From NCBI GenBank assembly GCA_001936135.1, contig CP012809.1:2281501-2345500 (forward strand): a stretch of DNA of 64,000 nt, given 5' to 3'. Position numbers and translations under genes: made by a program. This stretch comes from Saccharomycopsis fibuligera x Saccharomycopsis cf. fibuligera (taxonomy: Eukaryota > Ascomycota > Saccharomycetes > Ascoideales > Saccharomycopsidaceae). The notes under the pieces were generated by a model. The model saw only the letters and a program-made list of their open reading frames with translations. It had not been told where the DNA came from and did not search any database. This document shows positions 20,819 through 30,957 of the stretch, one piece after another; the stretch's first letter is position 1, and each line of letters starts with the position of its first letter.

Positions 20819-21134
20819 TGTGGATGATGTGTGCGAGTATGTGTATGAGTGTCCTGTCTGGTGTCACCACTAGCTGATGGCTGTTCCTTCGTTTGTTTCC
20901 TTCCTCATTTGAGATTCGAGAGTGGAAAAAGATCCAAAATTTTCTGTCGCTGAAAAAAAAAGCTGTGAAGGTTACCCTCACTTCAATCACATTGTGCTGC
21001 GAGCTCGTTTCCTTGGTAATTTACAACATCGCAGCACTCAGATCATATATGGTGTAGGAGCATTTGATACCGAAAGTGTTTATGTACAGTTAAATCACAC
21101 ACACTGGCAGACACATCATACAACATATTAGCCA
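20819..21134. promoter_or_regulatory. divergent FRS1 / TEL2 promoter
   Basis: A 316-bp shared intergenic region. It has short A runs near 20945 and a CACACAC tract close to the TEL2 start. I recognise no specific regulatory element. Confidence 0.5.
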
Positions 21135-24100
21135 ATGAAACAGCTCTTCACCAAGATTGAACAGCTCAAGAGTAAACCAAATGTGCCCCTGGTGCTCGCT
21201 TTGCTTCGGTCCTTCGATAACAATCGCTCAGTGATTCTAAACTCCGCCAACATCAACTTCAAGTTAGTCACAACATTGCTCAGTCACACCGTGCCCGAGG
21301 TCTATTTTGTTAACAATGGTACAGAAAAAGATGGAGCGAGTGTCAAACTCGGGGATATTGTGGAGATCGCAGAGTTAGTGGAGCGATTATTCGCCAACTT
21401 AACCGGGATCAATAGCTTGGTAAACCATATTGTGATGCTACTGAGGGGTGGTCCAGAACAGCAGAATATTGGAAGTTCGAATAGTGACAGTATGATTCAA
21501 TCAATGACTAATATCCTTTGCAAAGTACTTTTCCCTTCAATTGCAGATGCGTCAGTGGTGTATAATTTGTTAACCAATTATGACAGTATCAAGCAGCCAT
21601 TGCAACTACGAAGAAATTTGTTAATGATTGATACTTTGTTTTTCAACAGTAAAATATTCCATGTGGTCAGCGGGTGCTATAATGAACGTAAATCTCAATT
21701 TCTGGATATTGACCCACATTTGTTAGGTAAGGTGCTAGATATTAGTGAGTATACAGTATGGGCAAATATCCAATTTTGCCATTTGGTGGACCGATTGGCG
21801 GAAGTGAAACTGCTTGATTTTTCCGGCGCAATGTTCAATTTGGTCAGAATAAAAGCTAATAATTATAAAATTTTGCTTGATAAATTGTTGATTGAGCCAA
21901 TGCTTGAAGGAAATAACCAAATGTTAGATGGAACTTTTGCCTTTTTTGATAAGTTTTCGTTGATTAAGAAGACCCTGTTTGTGCTGAAGTTTCTCATAAA
22001 ATACTTATACAGCTTACTAGATGATTTGAAAATCACTAGAATAAACTACACTAAAGTGGTAGGATTACTTAGTTTCTTTCTCACAAAGTTTCAGTTCTGC
22101 CGATTGGACTACCAGCACATAATCCTTGAGTTGTTGAAAAATAACAGTTCGTCAAAACTATCTACAGTGACCTTACTACATGCCATTGTGTACAATCAAC
22201 ACCTCAATCTCAGGGCACATTTCAATAATTTATTCAGGGACCTAATTAAGGATTATTGGGGCAATGAGTTCTTCGTTAAGAACCAGTCCATCAAGTTTCA
22301 AGAATTGTTCACCTTATTTTTGCTAATATGCTTAAACCACATTCAGAACCAAGATTTTTTGCAAAGTTTGCTTGCTGATCAGTATATGCTTAGCTCCGTG
22401 ACGTACCATTTGGACCAACCAGTGACTAAAGTAAGATTTTTGGGTATTATTTTGGCAGAAAGGATCTCCCGCAAGATCCAACTTCCTCCAGGGCAGCAGA
22501 CAACGAAAACACTTGATTTTAACATGAAGGACTCAAAAGCTTTCGAGAAAGAGCTTGTAAGAATCAAACTTCAAGATAATGTCATTAGCAATATTACTGA
22601 GCTAGTGGAACTTACTGAAAGACAAGACATTGCTGGGTTTGAGTCAAACATGATCAAACTAAAGAAATTTATCACTACAGACTTCAAAAGCCAATATAAT
22701 TCACAACCAAAAACTATCCCAACACAACAAAATCAAGCCAAGTTGCCCTCATTGGCCAAAGAAACTAGCACAGACTTGATCGAACTTAACAGATACAAGA
22801 TTTCTCTGCTCAATTTAACTAATGACTCTGGATCAGAAAGCGGATCTGATTCGGATGACGAAGACCACCATGACCCAACATTAGCTAAACAAAACAACTC
22901 TATGCCGGCTACCCCGGTCTATTTTAAAGATCTCTTTGCATACTTAAACAGCTCGTCCAAAGAAGAACCATACCAGTCTTTTCTTAAGCGGAGAATTGCG
23001 TTGGAAAACTTCAGCAAGCTTGTGCGACTTAAACGTAACTTTGTCGATGAGATTGAATACTGGAGCGAAAGACTTTGTGGGACGTTACTCAATTTGAAGA
23101 TTGACAGTGTTGTTGCAGAGACGGACAAGCAACAATTAGGCGCTGGAAATGAAAACGGAAATAGAGAAGACAACCAAGAAGAAGATCAGGCTAATTATTA
23201 TAATCAATTGAAGCTATTGGGCCTCATTTCATTAATCACAGTGCGCAGCTCAACGGTACCGAAATATTTAGTGAAACAGCTCCTCACTGGTGACTACTCC
23301 CTACAGGAGCGGCTATTGATTGTAAACTCAATTGGCTTGGCTGCAAGAGAGCTTCGAGGATACAAGGATGAGATTAATTACAAGAATTTGAAAATTGAGA
23401 AAAATTTCACCGTCAGAAATCAGATTGCTGGCAAAGTTTGGCCAGGTAAGAAATTGCAGAATAATGAATTACATAGCCGGTTCCTTGTCTTGGACGAGAA
23501 TCATTACCCACAGGAAGTACCGCAGCAAAAGGGGTTAGCTGGTGGCAACAGTCCGCTTGAAATTGAAAGACGCAGATTAGATTCAATAAACACGAATATT
23601 GGGAAATCCATTAATAAAAATAGCAAAGAGTTGATTAGCGATAAGCTTATAAATACCGACCAAGGCAAAATTATCAAAATTTCCTCAAGATTGCTAAAGG
23701 AGAGAGAACGTAAGGCAAATGGGGGGTTGGCAAATAGTGGTTCCAACAAAAACGGAAGTTATGACAGCACTGACAAATATTCTGCAAACTGTTATGAAGA
23801 CTTTATCTCACCGTTCTTGGCGATTTGGTTGAATCTCGATAACGACATACACTCACTAGGACAATATACTAGTATTTTTGTGGTGAATTATTTGAAAAAT
23901 CTCAGCGTATTAGTACATTGCGCATTCCCAGCTGCACCAAATTTGATGACCATTATTGGCGAAGTGTTTGAAATTCTTGATAGCCTAAAAAAATTCAATT
24001 CTGGGTTAGTCTCAGAACCCCTTGTGGGTGGTGGTAACTCTGATAGTGTTGCCCTAAGTGAAATATCTAATCTTTTGGAATGCCAATTGTACTTGCTTTT

Positions 24101-24317
24101 GGGTATATTGCAGCTTGCTAGCCATTCGCTTTTAGTGTCGATGTTCCAAGATCAAGTAGTTGGGTTTTTCAGTTGGTTGAATTACTTGTTTGACAATTTT
24201 GAGAATATCTTTGGCCAAGATGTGGTGTTCCAGAATAATAAGTCGTTGGTTGCTAATTGTTTGTTGCAGATTACTGAGATTTTGAATAGCCAGATAGGGG
24301 ATTTAGGGCTTAAGTAG
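21135..24317 (+). CDS. TEL2: TEL2-type telomere length / PIKK-maturation protein
   Basis: Tel2 belongs to the TTT complex (Tel2-Tti1-Tti2), which works with Hsp90 to mature PI3K-like kinases such as Tel1, Mec1 and Tor. The 1060-residue protein is alpha-helical with no membrane segment. The best evidence is the central block SSVTYHLDQPVTKVRFLGII (about residues 420-440), matching the Tel2 signature of a conserved PV-x-VRFLG. The C-terminal Tel2 domain, about residues 595-760, includes STVPKYLVKQLLTGDYSLQE and LIVNSIGLAARELRG. A Ser/Asp-rich acidic linker (GSESGSDSDDED, about residue 570) separates the two, as in the CK2-phosphorylated linker of other Tel2 proteins. It is longer than most family members, mostly through loops. 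CTG codons occur here (for example 21189), so some residues depend on the genetic code. Confidence 0.85.
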   Translation: MKQLFTKIEQLKSKPNVPLVLALLRSFDNNRSVILNSANINFKLVTTLLSHTVPEVYFVNNGTEKDGASVKLGDIVEIAELVERLFANLTGINSLVNHIVMLLRGGPEQQNIGSSNSDSMIQSMTNILCKVLFPSIADASVVYNLLTNYDSIKQPLQLRRNLLMIDTLFFNSKIFHVVSGCYNERKSQFLDIDPHLLGKVLDISEYTVWANIQFCHLVDRLAEVKLLDFSGAMFNLVRIKANNYKILLDKLLIEPMLEGNNQMLDGTFAFFDKFSLIKKTLFVLKFLIKYLYSLLDDLKITRINYTKVVGLLSFFLTKFQFCRLDYQHIILELLKNNSSSKLSTVTLLHAIVYNQHLNLRAHFNNLFRDLIKDYWGNEFFVKNQSIKFQELFTLFLLICLNHIQNQDFLQSLLADQYMLSSVTYHLDQPVTKVRFLGIILAERISRKIQLPPGQQTTKTLDFNMKDSKAFEKELVRIKLQDNVISNITELVELTERQDIAGFESNMIKLKKFITTDFKSQYNSQPKTIPTQQNQAKLPSLAKETSTDLIELNRYKISLLNLTNDSGSESGSDSDDEDHHDPTLAKQNNSMPATPVYFKDLFAYLNSSSKEEPYQSFLKRRIALENFSKLVRLKRNFVDEIEYWSERLCGTLLNLKIDSVVAETDKQQLGAGNENGNREDNQEEDQANYYNQLKLLGLISLITVRSSTVPKYLVKQLLTGDYSLQERLLIVNSIGLAARELRGYKDEINYKNLKIEKNFTVRNQIAGKVWPGKKLQNNELHSRFLVLDENHYPQEVPQQKGLAGGNSPLEIERRRLDSINTNIGKSINKNSKELISDKLINTDQGKIIKISSRLLKERERKANGGLANSGSNKNGSYDSTDKYSANCYEDFISPFLAIWLNLDNDIHSLGQYTSIFVVNYLKNLSVLVHCAFPAAPNLMTIIGEVFEILDSLKKFNSGLVSEPLVGGGNSDSVALSEISNLLECQLYLLLGILQLASHSLLVSMFQDQVVGFFSWLNYLFDNFENIFGQDVVFQNNKSLVANCLLQITEILNSQIGDLGLK

Positions 24318-24753
24318 ATTTTATTTTGTGTCAATATACACTTTAGTAGATTTTTGTTGCATGTTGGAAGCTTAAGTTTTTCTGGCTAATACAAATTGCC
24401 CACTCTTAAATCGTGTCAAATTGGTTTTTTTTTTATTCCGCCTGAAGGATAAACACGCAAACAAGGTTTTCGTTTAAGCTATAGATTGACGTAGCTATGA
24501 TAAAAATTGGCATTAAGCAGCGTGGGAAAATGTGATGTTGAGTTTTGATTATATCAATGAGTTTACTCTGCGAATGACGCGCATGCAGCAAAATGTAAAC
24601 AAAGACGCAGAAAAACAAAAATACAAAACAGAAAACAAAACAGCAAACAAAACAAATATAGATCACCAGCACTAACAGTACTAGTGGCAATAACATACAA
24701 ACAGTCACAAACGGCAGCAAGAAAACCGGCAACTGTGCTCCAATTCCTTTCAA
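24318..24753 (+). promoter_or_regulatory. TEL2 3' end and ESP1 promoter
   Basis: A 436-bp spacer between two plus-strand genes. An A-rich CAAAACA-type stretch lies at about 24600-24660. A 106-codon minus-strand frame is the complement of this A-rich DNA and is not a gene. Confidence 0.5.
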
Positions 24754-27700
24754 ATGACTAGCCTGATAAATGACTCGAATATACAGCAGTACTATGAGTC
24801 ACTCAAAGCACAGAATACGGCTTTGGAGAAAGGCACCACATCTGCCCTTGATCTGACTAAGCTAATTCAGCTATGTCGTAATATTGAAGAAGCATCTACC
24901 AAAAGACTCGACTTGTTCAGACGAGGAAATAACCAAACCATTGATGAGAATTTGGTCATTGGAACGTATTTGAAAACAGTATCTTTAGTGTTGCAGACAC
25001 TAAGAAAGTTTTCAAAGTTATCAAGCGAAGAGATATGCCGGAAATATCGCAGCTTTCTAGTCAGGTTGATAGAGCTAGAACAGTATAAGTTTGCCGAAGT
25101 AGAATGTTGGAGGCTATTCTGTCTTTTGAAATTAATGCTTGAAGATAAGAGTTTTGAGGCTAGTGTTGGGGTCTCTATAAGTCATGAAGAGATCATTAAA
25201 GGTATAAGGTTTCAACAGCCCGCATCGGATAAGAGCATTTTCCAGTACGTCAATTTTATGATACTTTACTTACAGACAGTTTACTTGAGCTACAAACACA
25301 GAGACAAAATGATTGGATCAGAGGAGTTACTCATTCTTTTGGATCCAGCAGACTCATATTTTTTGCAGGTTTTAACCAAATCGAGAAGTGAAATCAAAGA
25401 AGGCAGTATAAAGTTGCTAAATAAGTTATTTAACTCTTTCATCAGTTTGTCATCGATTCCAAGGATATTGAAAGCGTTGATAATTTTGAAATGCCTAAGG
25501 ACATTAACGCAAAACCAATCAAATATGCCCGAGGCTCCTTATAAAAATGCACCAGTATGGTTTCAGCTACTTTTAACTGACATTCAAATTCAAAAAAGCC
25601 CAGAATGTGAGAAAATCTACAAGTATCTTCGAAAAGACGTTTACAATTTTGTTAGTTTTTATGACAAAACGAGCAACACTTTGAATATTGACTTGGGTAA
25701 TATGTACCAAATCTTGAATGACATGTGTACAATAAAGAAAAAGCATAGAATTACGGATGATTACGATTGGGATATTCAGTTATCGTCAATAAAGCAAAGT
25801 TTTGCCAAAAATGACCAGCTTGAACTTCTTTTAGCCAACATTTCTTTAAACTCCATATCTGATTTAGAAGAAAGTATTGAAACTTGCTTTTACACTGTTG
25901 ACCTTTCCAAATATAAAGATGAACAGTTTTTAAAAAGACTTTTCACTGCTGTTTCCACAATGTTAAAACGCACCGACTTGATTGATGCGTGCAAGCAATT
26001 AATATCTCAGGTTTTGAAAACCATGAATGCTTTCTTCAACAACCTGAGAAATACACTTCTCAAAGCTCATTTGAATATTTTAGATAGTATAACACTATTC
26101 ATGAAGGATAGCATAGAAGCGCCCGTCAGCCATGATTTCATAACAGAGAACTTGGTATACTTGTCAGAAATTTTCAAAAACTGCGGTCAGATTAAAAGAG
26201 TGAGGAACATATCAAACCTATACTATAATATTGGCCTCAAAATCCTAAGGCTGTACAATAAAGAAGAAGCTCCTGTAGTTATTCTTGTTCAAAGCCTTTC
26301 ACACTGCATTTCAATTGAACAGATGATTTTATCGGCTGATAATACAGAAGATAACCTTAAGCAATATCAAGCAAAGCTTCAAAGAGTTGTTTCAATACTA
26401 ATATCCTTCAAACAGCTCTCATTAGCCATGAAACTAATCACCATATTTCTCCAAAACATCATCATTGACACTGCGACCTCACTCTCTCAAGCATATCATG
26501 AAATTACTACCAAGTGTGATGGTATATTTGGACTTTTTTTCAAGACTATAGTGCAATCAGCCAAGGACAATAATGACAAATTAGACATTCGTTTTGAAAC
26601 ATTTTCTCCTTCACTTCGCGCAATTATTTTCCTAAAGCTAATTCAAACATTAATCGTCTTGAAACTAGGTAATAAGACACTAATAGCCAATTTGCTTTTT
26701 GAATCATTAAAAATAGACGAAGACCCCGTATTATACTACTACTGCTATATCAGATACCTTGATGTGCCCAACTTATCCAAATTTATAGAAATTGAATTAT
26801 TTGACGAATCCAACGCTTCTTTATTTGATAAAAGTATCCTTTCAAAGTTCAAGTTACTCATAATGAGCATTTTGAATTTCAAAGTTTTGATAAAGTACAA
26901 CAGTGAGTTGACAAACCCAAATTTGATTTTGGAATTGTTTGAATTGTTTCTGGGTTGGATTACTACTAGTGGTTCTGAACAACTTATACTTGACCCAAAA
27001 AATGAGTTGCTTTTAAATTTAGAGGTTAAAAACGTTAGACAAATTGTCTCATACTACAAATATTATGGCTTGAAGTCTTATTTGGCTGCTTTAATTACGT
27101 GTTACGAGGAACATAGAGGGATATTGCTAAGTTCCAGCCCTGATCTCAAGTTGTATTTACTTTTTGAATCAGTTGAATGTTTTGGAAGATTGAACTTTAG
27201 CAAAGCAATGTTCAAGAGGATTACTGAAGCCTCTTCATTCATGACAAAGACTCAGAACTCTCTAAACTTGCACGATATCCATCTACTCAAATTGAAAGTT
27301 TATCAATTGGAATATTGCATTATGGTTTCAGATTTAAATCAAGGTCAACGCATCTTTGATTCTATCTTCAAGTTTATTTCTTCAAGACCAAAAACTTTCC
27401 TTTTGTCTATTGATGACTTCATAAGTAATAAGTTCACTGATGTGCTGCTCATGCTTGTTTACAGCAGGTTATCGTTTATAATATCAAAGCTCAAATTTGA
27501 ATTAGGAGTATTCAAGGATTGCATATTTGATTTGAGAAGATCCATAAGAATAACTTTGGTGATTATTAAAAAACTTAGCCAATCCAGTAGTTCGGAGCTC
27601 TACAAGGAGAATGTTGAAAATACTGTTTGGGAAGCAACTGTATTATTGGTTGAGTCTTACAGTCTCCTTATCGAAACAAACTTGCATTTCGGGTTCTCAA

Positions 27701-30291
27701 AAGATTGCGAGTACTATACTAAAGAGTTGGTTAAAGTTGCTTTTGATGGCGATTTTTTACCCTTAATATCATTATATGTCAGTTATTTGATGATTAAGAT
27801 TTATTACCTACGCAACAATCTGGCTCTTGTGAAGAAATACTTTGAACACGCGCAAACAACATATGCTTCATGTTTCTATATTGATAAGGAACTTGAAGTG
27901 ACACACTGTTATGCTTGTATAACTTACTATCACAGCATTAACGATGTTCCCCGCAGGGCAGAATATTACACAAGATTGACAAAAGAATTGAACCTTTTAG
28001 CGGATTATGCCATCAAGCTAGACGATCAAAGCATTGGCTTGCGAGGAAATTTAAAGGAAACTCTGGAGCTGGACACTGGATATAGCAGTATGATTCTTGC
28101 GGTTTATAACCAAATGGAAACGATAGACTTGATAAAATTATACAATTTGAAACTACAAGCAGATAACTTACAATTGTCTAGATTCACTACTGAGTACCTT
28201 GGGAAAATAACTTACTTGAAATCTATCAGCATGAATGAACTGGATCTTTACAAGCATTCTAAGCTCTTATGGCCGCGGAATGTTCTATTAAGTGGAATAC
28301 TCAGCTCCAAAAGGCACCTTTTGAATGCTAAAAGAGGTTTATCAGCTGATCCAGTATTAGCCGTTCTTCAAGACTCTGCTACTTCTATTCCTTCAGTCGA
28401 TCTACAAATGACAACAGCACGATTATTTTCAAGATCCCTTAAAATAAGTGAACAAGCTAGGGAGCCTGCGCAAGAATTGATTCAAAGTAGAGACATTATT
28501 ACAAAAAACAGTAATATAGCCAAAACATTTAGTTCTAACATTGAGCTCTATGAGCTTAGTTACATCTTTTCATACACAATTTCAATTTTATCAGCAATAT
28601 CCGATATTTACAAATTCAAATACTTAACTGAGATGCTATTTTTCAACGAGCTTCCCAGAGTACTTCCATTTATTTACGAGAAACTAATGTGCAATAGCGA
28701 GGAGAATGTAAAAAGCTTGGTTCCACTGCAAGAAACACTGAGTTATGATGTTATCAAGCGCGATATGAGCGGAGTACGATTACAAGAGGAAATTGCTAGT
28801 CATTTGCCCGAGGATTGGAATGTCATAACGGTAGATATCTGTCCATTTACTGGTGACTTGATGTTGACTAAGATAGTACCAAGAAACTCACAGGCACCTT
28901 TTGTTGCCAGGCTACCGCTCAATCGTTTTGCCAGCAGAGATGTTAATGAGGAAACGTTACTTTTCAAAGATGCCAAAAATGAATTCTTGGAGATTATTGA
29001 GTTGAATAATCAGTCTACAAAGCTTTCGCGAACATCGCAGATATCTGACATTGAAGGCAAGAAAAAATGGTGGAAGGAAAGATATAAGCTTAATGCAAGA
29101 TTAGAAAAACTTTTGAAGGATATTGAGTATTTTTGGTTGGGAGGTTTCAAAGGTATTTTTAATCAACAGGAAATTTCTGATAATGGGTTATCTCATTTCA
29201 AAACCAGATTCATTGACATTTTGGAAGAAAATTTACCCTCTAGAAAAGCACTTCGAGCCAAATTGCTAAAGTCCATGAGAAACAAAACTGAGATCAAGCA
29301 GTTGCAAAAAATTGATATTGATGACTCTGTGCTTGAATTGTTTCTTGCGTTGGGTAATCCAGATGATATCAAAGGTACTGAACTACTTGAAGATCTAATT
29401 TATTTTGTTCTTGATATATTATCGTTTCATGGAGAAGAAAATGCGTATGATGAAATTGATATTGACCAAATTTATGTTGATGTCGAAGAGTTATTGAAAT
29501 ATCATCATAACAAATATTCAACAGAAGCTTCACTAACTCAAATTCTGATCAAACATACAGTATTGGTAGTTGGGAAAACATGCCAAAATTTGCCATGGGA
29601 GTCATTGCCATGTTTAGAAAATGGTTCTGTTTCGCGAATGCCTTCATTGGAATTATTATTAGAAAGTTTGAAAAAATACGTTTGTCGACAACCATTAGAA
29701 ATCGATGCTGACAAGGGGTACTATATACTCAATCCGGGCACTGATTTGACCAGAACTCAAGAGACTTTTGAGAGCAGGCTTAGCAGAAACTTACCATCAT
29801 GGTCCAGAAAAGTTTGTGAAGCTCCTACAGAGGAAGAGTTTCTCCAAAAATTGGAAAATGCTAACTTGTTTATATATATCGGACACGGTGGTGGTGAACA
29901 ATATGTGAGAAACAGCAAATTGAAAAAATTGCCGAAATGTGCACCATCATTATTATTAGGGTGTTCTTCAGGATCTTTAAAAGACAACGGACAATTGGAG
30001 CCCAACGGCACAGTATTTTCATATTTGATTGCTGGGTGTCCAATGGTGCTTGCAAATTTGTGGGACGTTACCGATAAGGATATTGATAAGTTTAGTTTGT
30101 CAGTGTTTGAAAAATGGGGTGTATTTGAAGCGGAGACAGAGGGTGGTAATGCGAGAGATGATGAGAACGAGAAGTTGAATATTTGCGAGGCAGTTGCGCG
30201 GTCTAGAAAAGTTTGTGTTTTGAGGTATTTGAATGGTGCGGCCCCGGTTATTTACGGACTTCCTTTTTATGTTAAAAAAGATAGCTTATAG
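24754..30291 (+). CDS. ESP1: separase (C50 cysteine protease) Esp1
   Basis: Separase cleaves the Scc1/Mcd1 cohesin subunit at anaphase onset and is held inactive by securin. The 1845-residue protein has a long helical N-terminal region and a C-terminal caspase-like protease domain. The catalytic histidine is H1711 in IYIGHGGGEQY and the catalytic cysteine is C1737 in LLLGCSSGSL. The 26-residue gap equals that of yeast Esp1 (H1505/C1531), and PNGTVFSYLIAGCPMVLANL is the usual separase continuation. Yeast Esp1 is about 1630 residues, so this one is longer. The ATG at 24754 is the first in the frame. The C terminus (YGLPFYVKKDSL) looks complete. Confidence 0.96.
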   Translation: MTSLINDSNIQQYYESLKAQNTALEKGTTSALDLTKLIQLCRNIEEASTKRLDLFRRGNNQTIDENLVIGTYLKTVSLVLQTLRKFSKLSSEEICRKYRSFLVRLIELEQYKFAEVECWRLFCLLKLMLEDKSFEASVGVSISHEEIIKGIRFQQPASDKSIFQYVNFMILYLQTVYLSYKHRDKMIGSEELLILLDPADSYFLQVLTKSRSEIKEGSIKLLNKLFNSFISLSSIPRILKALIILKCLRTLTQNQSNMPEAPYKNAPVWFQLLLTDIQIQKSPECEKIYKYLRKDVYNFVSFYDKTSNTLNIDLGNMYQILNDMCTIKKKHRITDDYDWDIQLSSIKQSFAKNDQLELLLANISLNSISDLEESIETCFYTVDLSKYKDEQFLKRLFTAVSTMLKRTDLIDACKQLISQVLKTMNAFFNNLRNTLLKAHLNILDSITLFMKDSIEAPVSHDFITENLVYLSEIFKNCGQIKRVRNISNLYYNIGLKILRLYNKEEAPVVILVQSLSHCISIEQMILSADNTEDNLKQYQAKLQRVVSILISFKQLSLAMKLITIFLQNIIIDTATSLSQAYHEITTKCDGIFGLFFKTIVQSAKDNNDKLDIRFETFSPSLRAIIFLKLIQTLIVLKLGNKTLIANLLFESLKIDEDPVLYYYCYIRYLDVPNLSKFIEIELFDESNASLFDKSILSKFKLLIMSILNFKVLIKYNSELTNPNLILELFELFLGWITTSGSEQLILDPKNELLLNLEVKNVRQIVSYYKYYGLKSYLAALITCYEEHRGILLSSSPDLKLYLLFESVECFGRLNFSKAMFKRITEASSFMTKTQNSLNLHDIHLLKLKVYQLEYCIMVSDLNQGQRIFDSIFKFISSRPKTFLLSIDDFISNKFTDVLLMLVYSRLSFIISKLKFELGVFKDCIFDLRRSIRITLVIIKKLSQSSSSELYKENVENTVWEATVLLVESYSLLIETNLHFGFSKDCEYYTKELVKVAFDGDFLPLISLYVSYLMIKIYYLRNNLALVKKYFEHAQTTYASCFYIDKELEVTHCYACITYYHSINDVPRRAEYYTRLTKELNLLADYAIKLDDQSIGLRGNLKETLELDTGYSSMILAVYNQMETIDLIKLYNLKLQADNLQLSRFTTEYLGKITYLKSISMNELDLYKHSKLLWPRNVLLSGILSSKRHLLNAKRGLSADPVLAVLQDSATSIPSVDLQMTTARLFSRSLKISEQAREPAQELIQSRDIITKNSNIAKTFSSNIELYELSYIFSYTISILSAISDIYKFKYLTEMLFFNELPRVLPFIYEKLMCNSEENVKSLVPLQETLSYDVIKRDMSGVRLQEEIASHLPEDWNVITVDICPFTGDLMLTKIVPRNSQAPFVARLPLNRFASRDVNEETLLFKDAKNEFLEIIELNNQSTKLSRTSQISDIEGKKKWWKERYKLNARLEKLLKDIEYFWLGGFKGIFNQQEISDNGLSHFKTRFIDILEENLPSRKALRAKLLKSMRNKTEIKQLQKIDIDDSVLELFLALGNPDDIKGTELLEDLIYFVLDILSFHGEENAYDEIDIDQIYVDVEELLKYHHNKYSTEASLTQILIKHTVLVVGKTCQNLPWESLPCLENGSVSRMPSLELLLESLKKYVCRQPLEIDADKGYYILNPGTDLTRTQETFESRLSRNLPSWSRKVCEAPTEEEFLQKLENANLFIYIGHGGGEQYVRNSKLKKLPKCAPSLLLGCSSGSLKDNGQLEPNGTVFSYLIAGCPMVLANLWDVTDKDIDKFSLSVFEKWGVFEAETEGGNARDDENEKLNICEAVARSRKVCVLRYLNGAAPVIYGLPFYVKKDSL

Positions 30292-30893
30292 ACGTTTTTG
30301 CATAGATACTAGTATTTACTTGGACAATTTGTATTACAAAGCGACAGAGCGAGTAGCCATGTAGTTTTAATTTTTTTTTTTTTTTTTATTTTTTTTTTCT
30401 TTTACTTTTGTTGTTGACTGGAAGGTATGTGGATTACGTGATATCTAGGATACCTTTGGATTGGGCTTATATACTTTCAAAAAGGAAGAAGATGTATCGT
30501 TACCATTATGAACCATACTAGGGAGGCTTTTTTCTATTCAAACTATTATATGATATGGAAGGAACGGAACGGTATGGTATAGGGTGGATGGGATAAGTGA
30601 GGTAAATGAATGGGTCATGATGTAGGATAGGATAAATGGAGGGCTAAATGGGAAAAAAAGTGAGTAGCGCAAAAAATGAGGTCAAACAGTGAACTAAAGA
30701 AAAACAAAGAAAAAAAAAAGGTTATTACTGTGAAAGAAGCATGAAATAAATGATAAGCATTAAAGTTGAGCAAAAGAAAGCAAACAAGAAGAAGGAAAAA
30801 TATAGCAATGACAAAGAAGAGACTAATGTTGCTTTTGGAGGTAACGGTAATATAATGATGTGAGCTTTGGAAGGTCTTCATGACAGTGCAAAA

Positions 30894-30928
<35 letters not shown>

Positions 30929-30957
30929 CCAAACAGAAAAAAAAGAGAATAGCAAAT
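30292..30957. other. convergent ESP1 / PAC1 intergenic region
   Basis: Poly-T at about 30369-30410 on the ESP1 side and A-rich DNA with a 33-nt A run at 30895-30927 on the PAC1 side suit 3' UTRs of converging genes. GGAACGGAACGGTATGGTAT is a minor repeat near 30560. No gene is seen. Confidence 0.5.
30895..30927. repeat. 33-nt poly-A run
   Basis: A homopolymer of 33 A in the 3' region of PAC1 (poly-T on its coding strand). Confidence 0.97.

Noticed and set aside
24433-24753. 106-codon minus-strand open frame between TEL2 and ESP1
   Set aside because: Antisense translation of A-rich promoter DNA, giving a Phe/Val/Cys-rich hydrophobic peptide.
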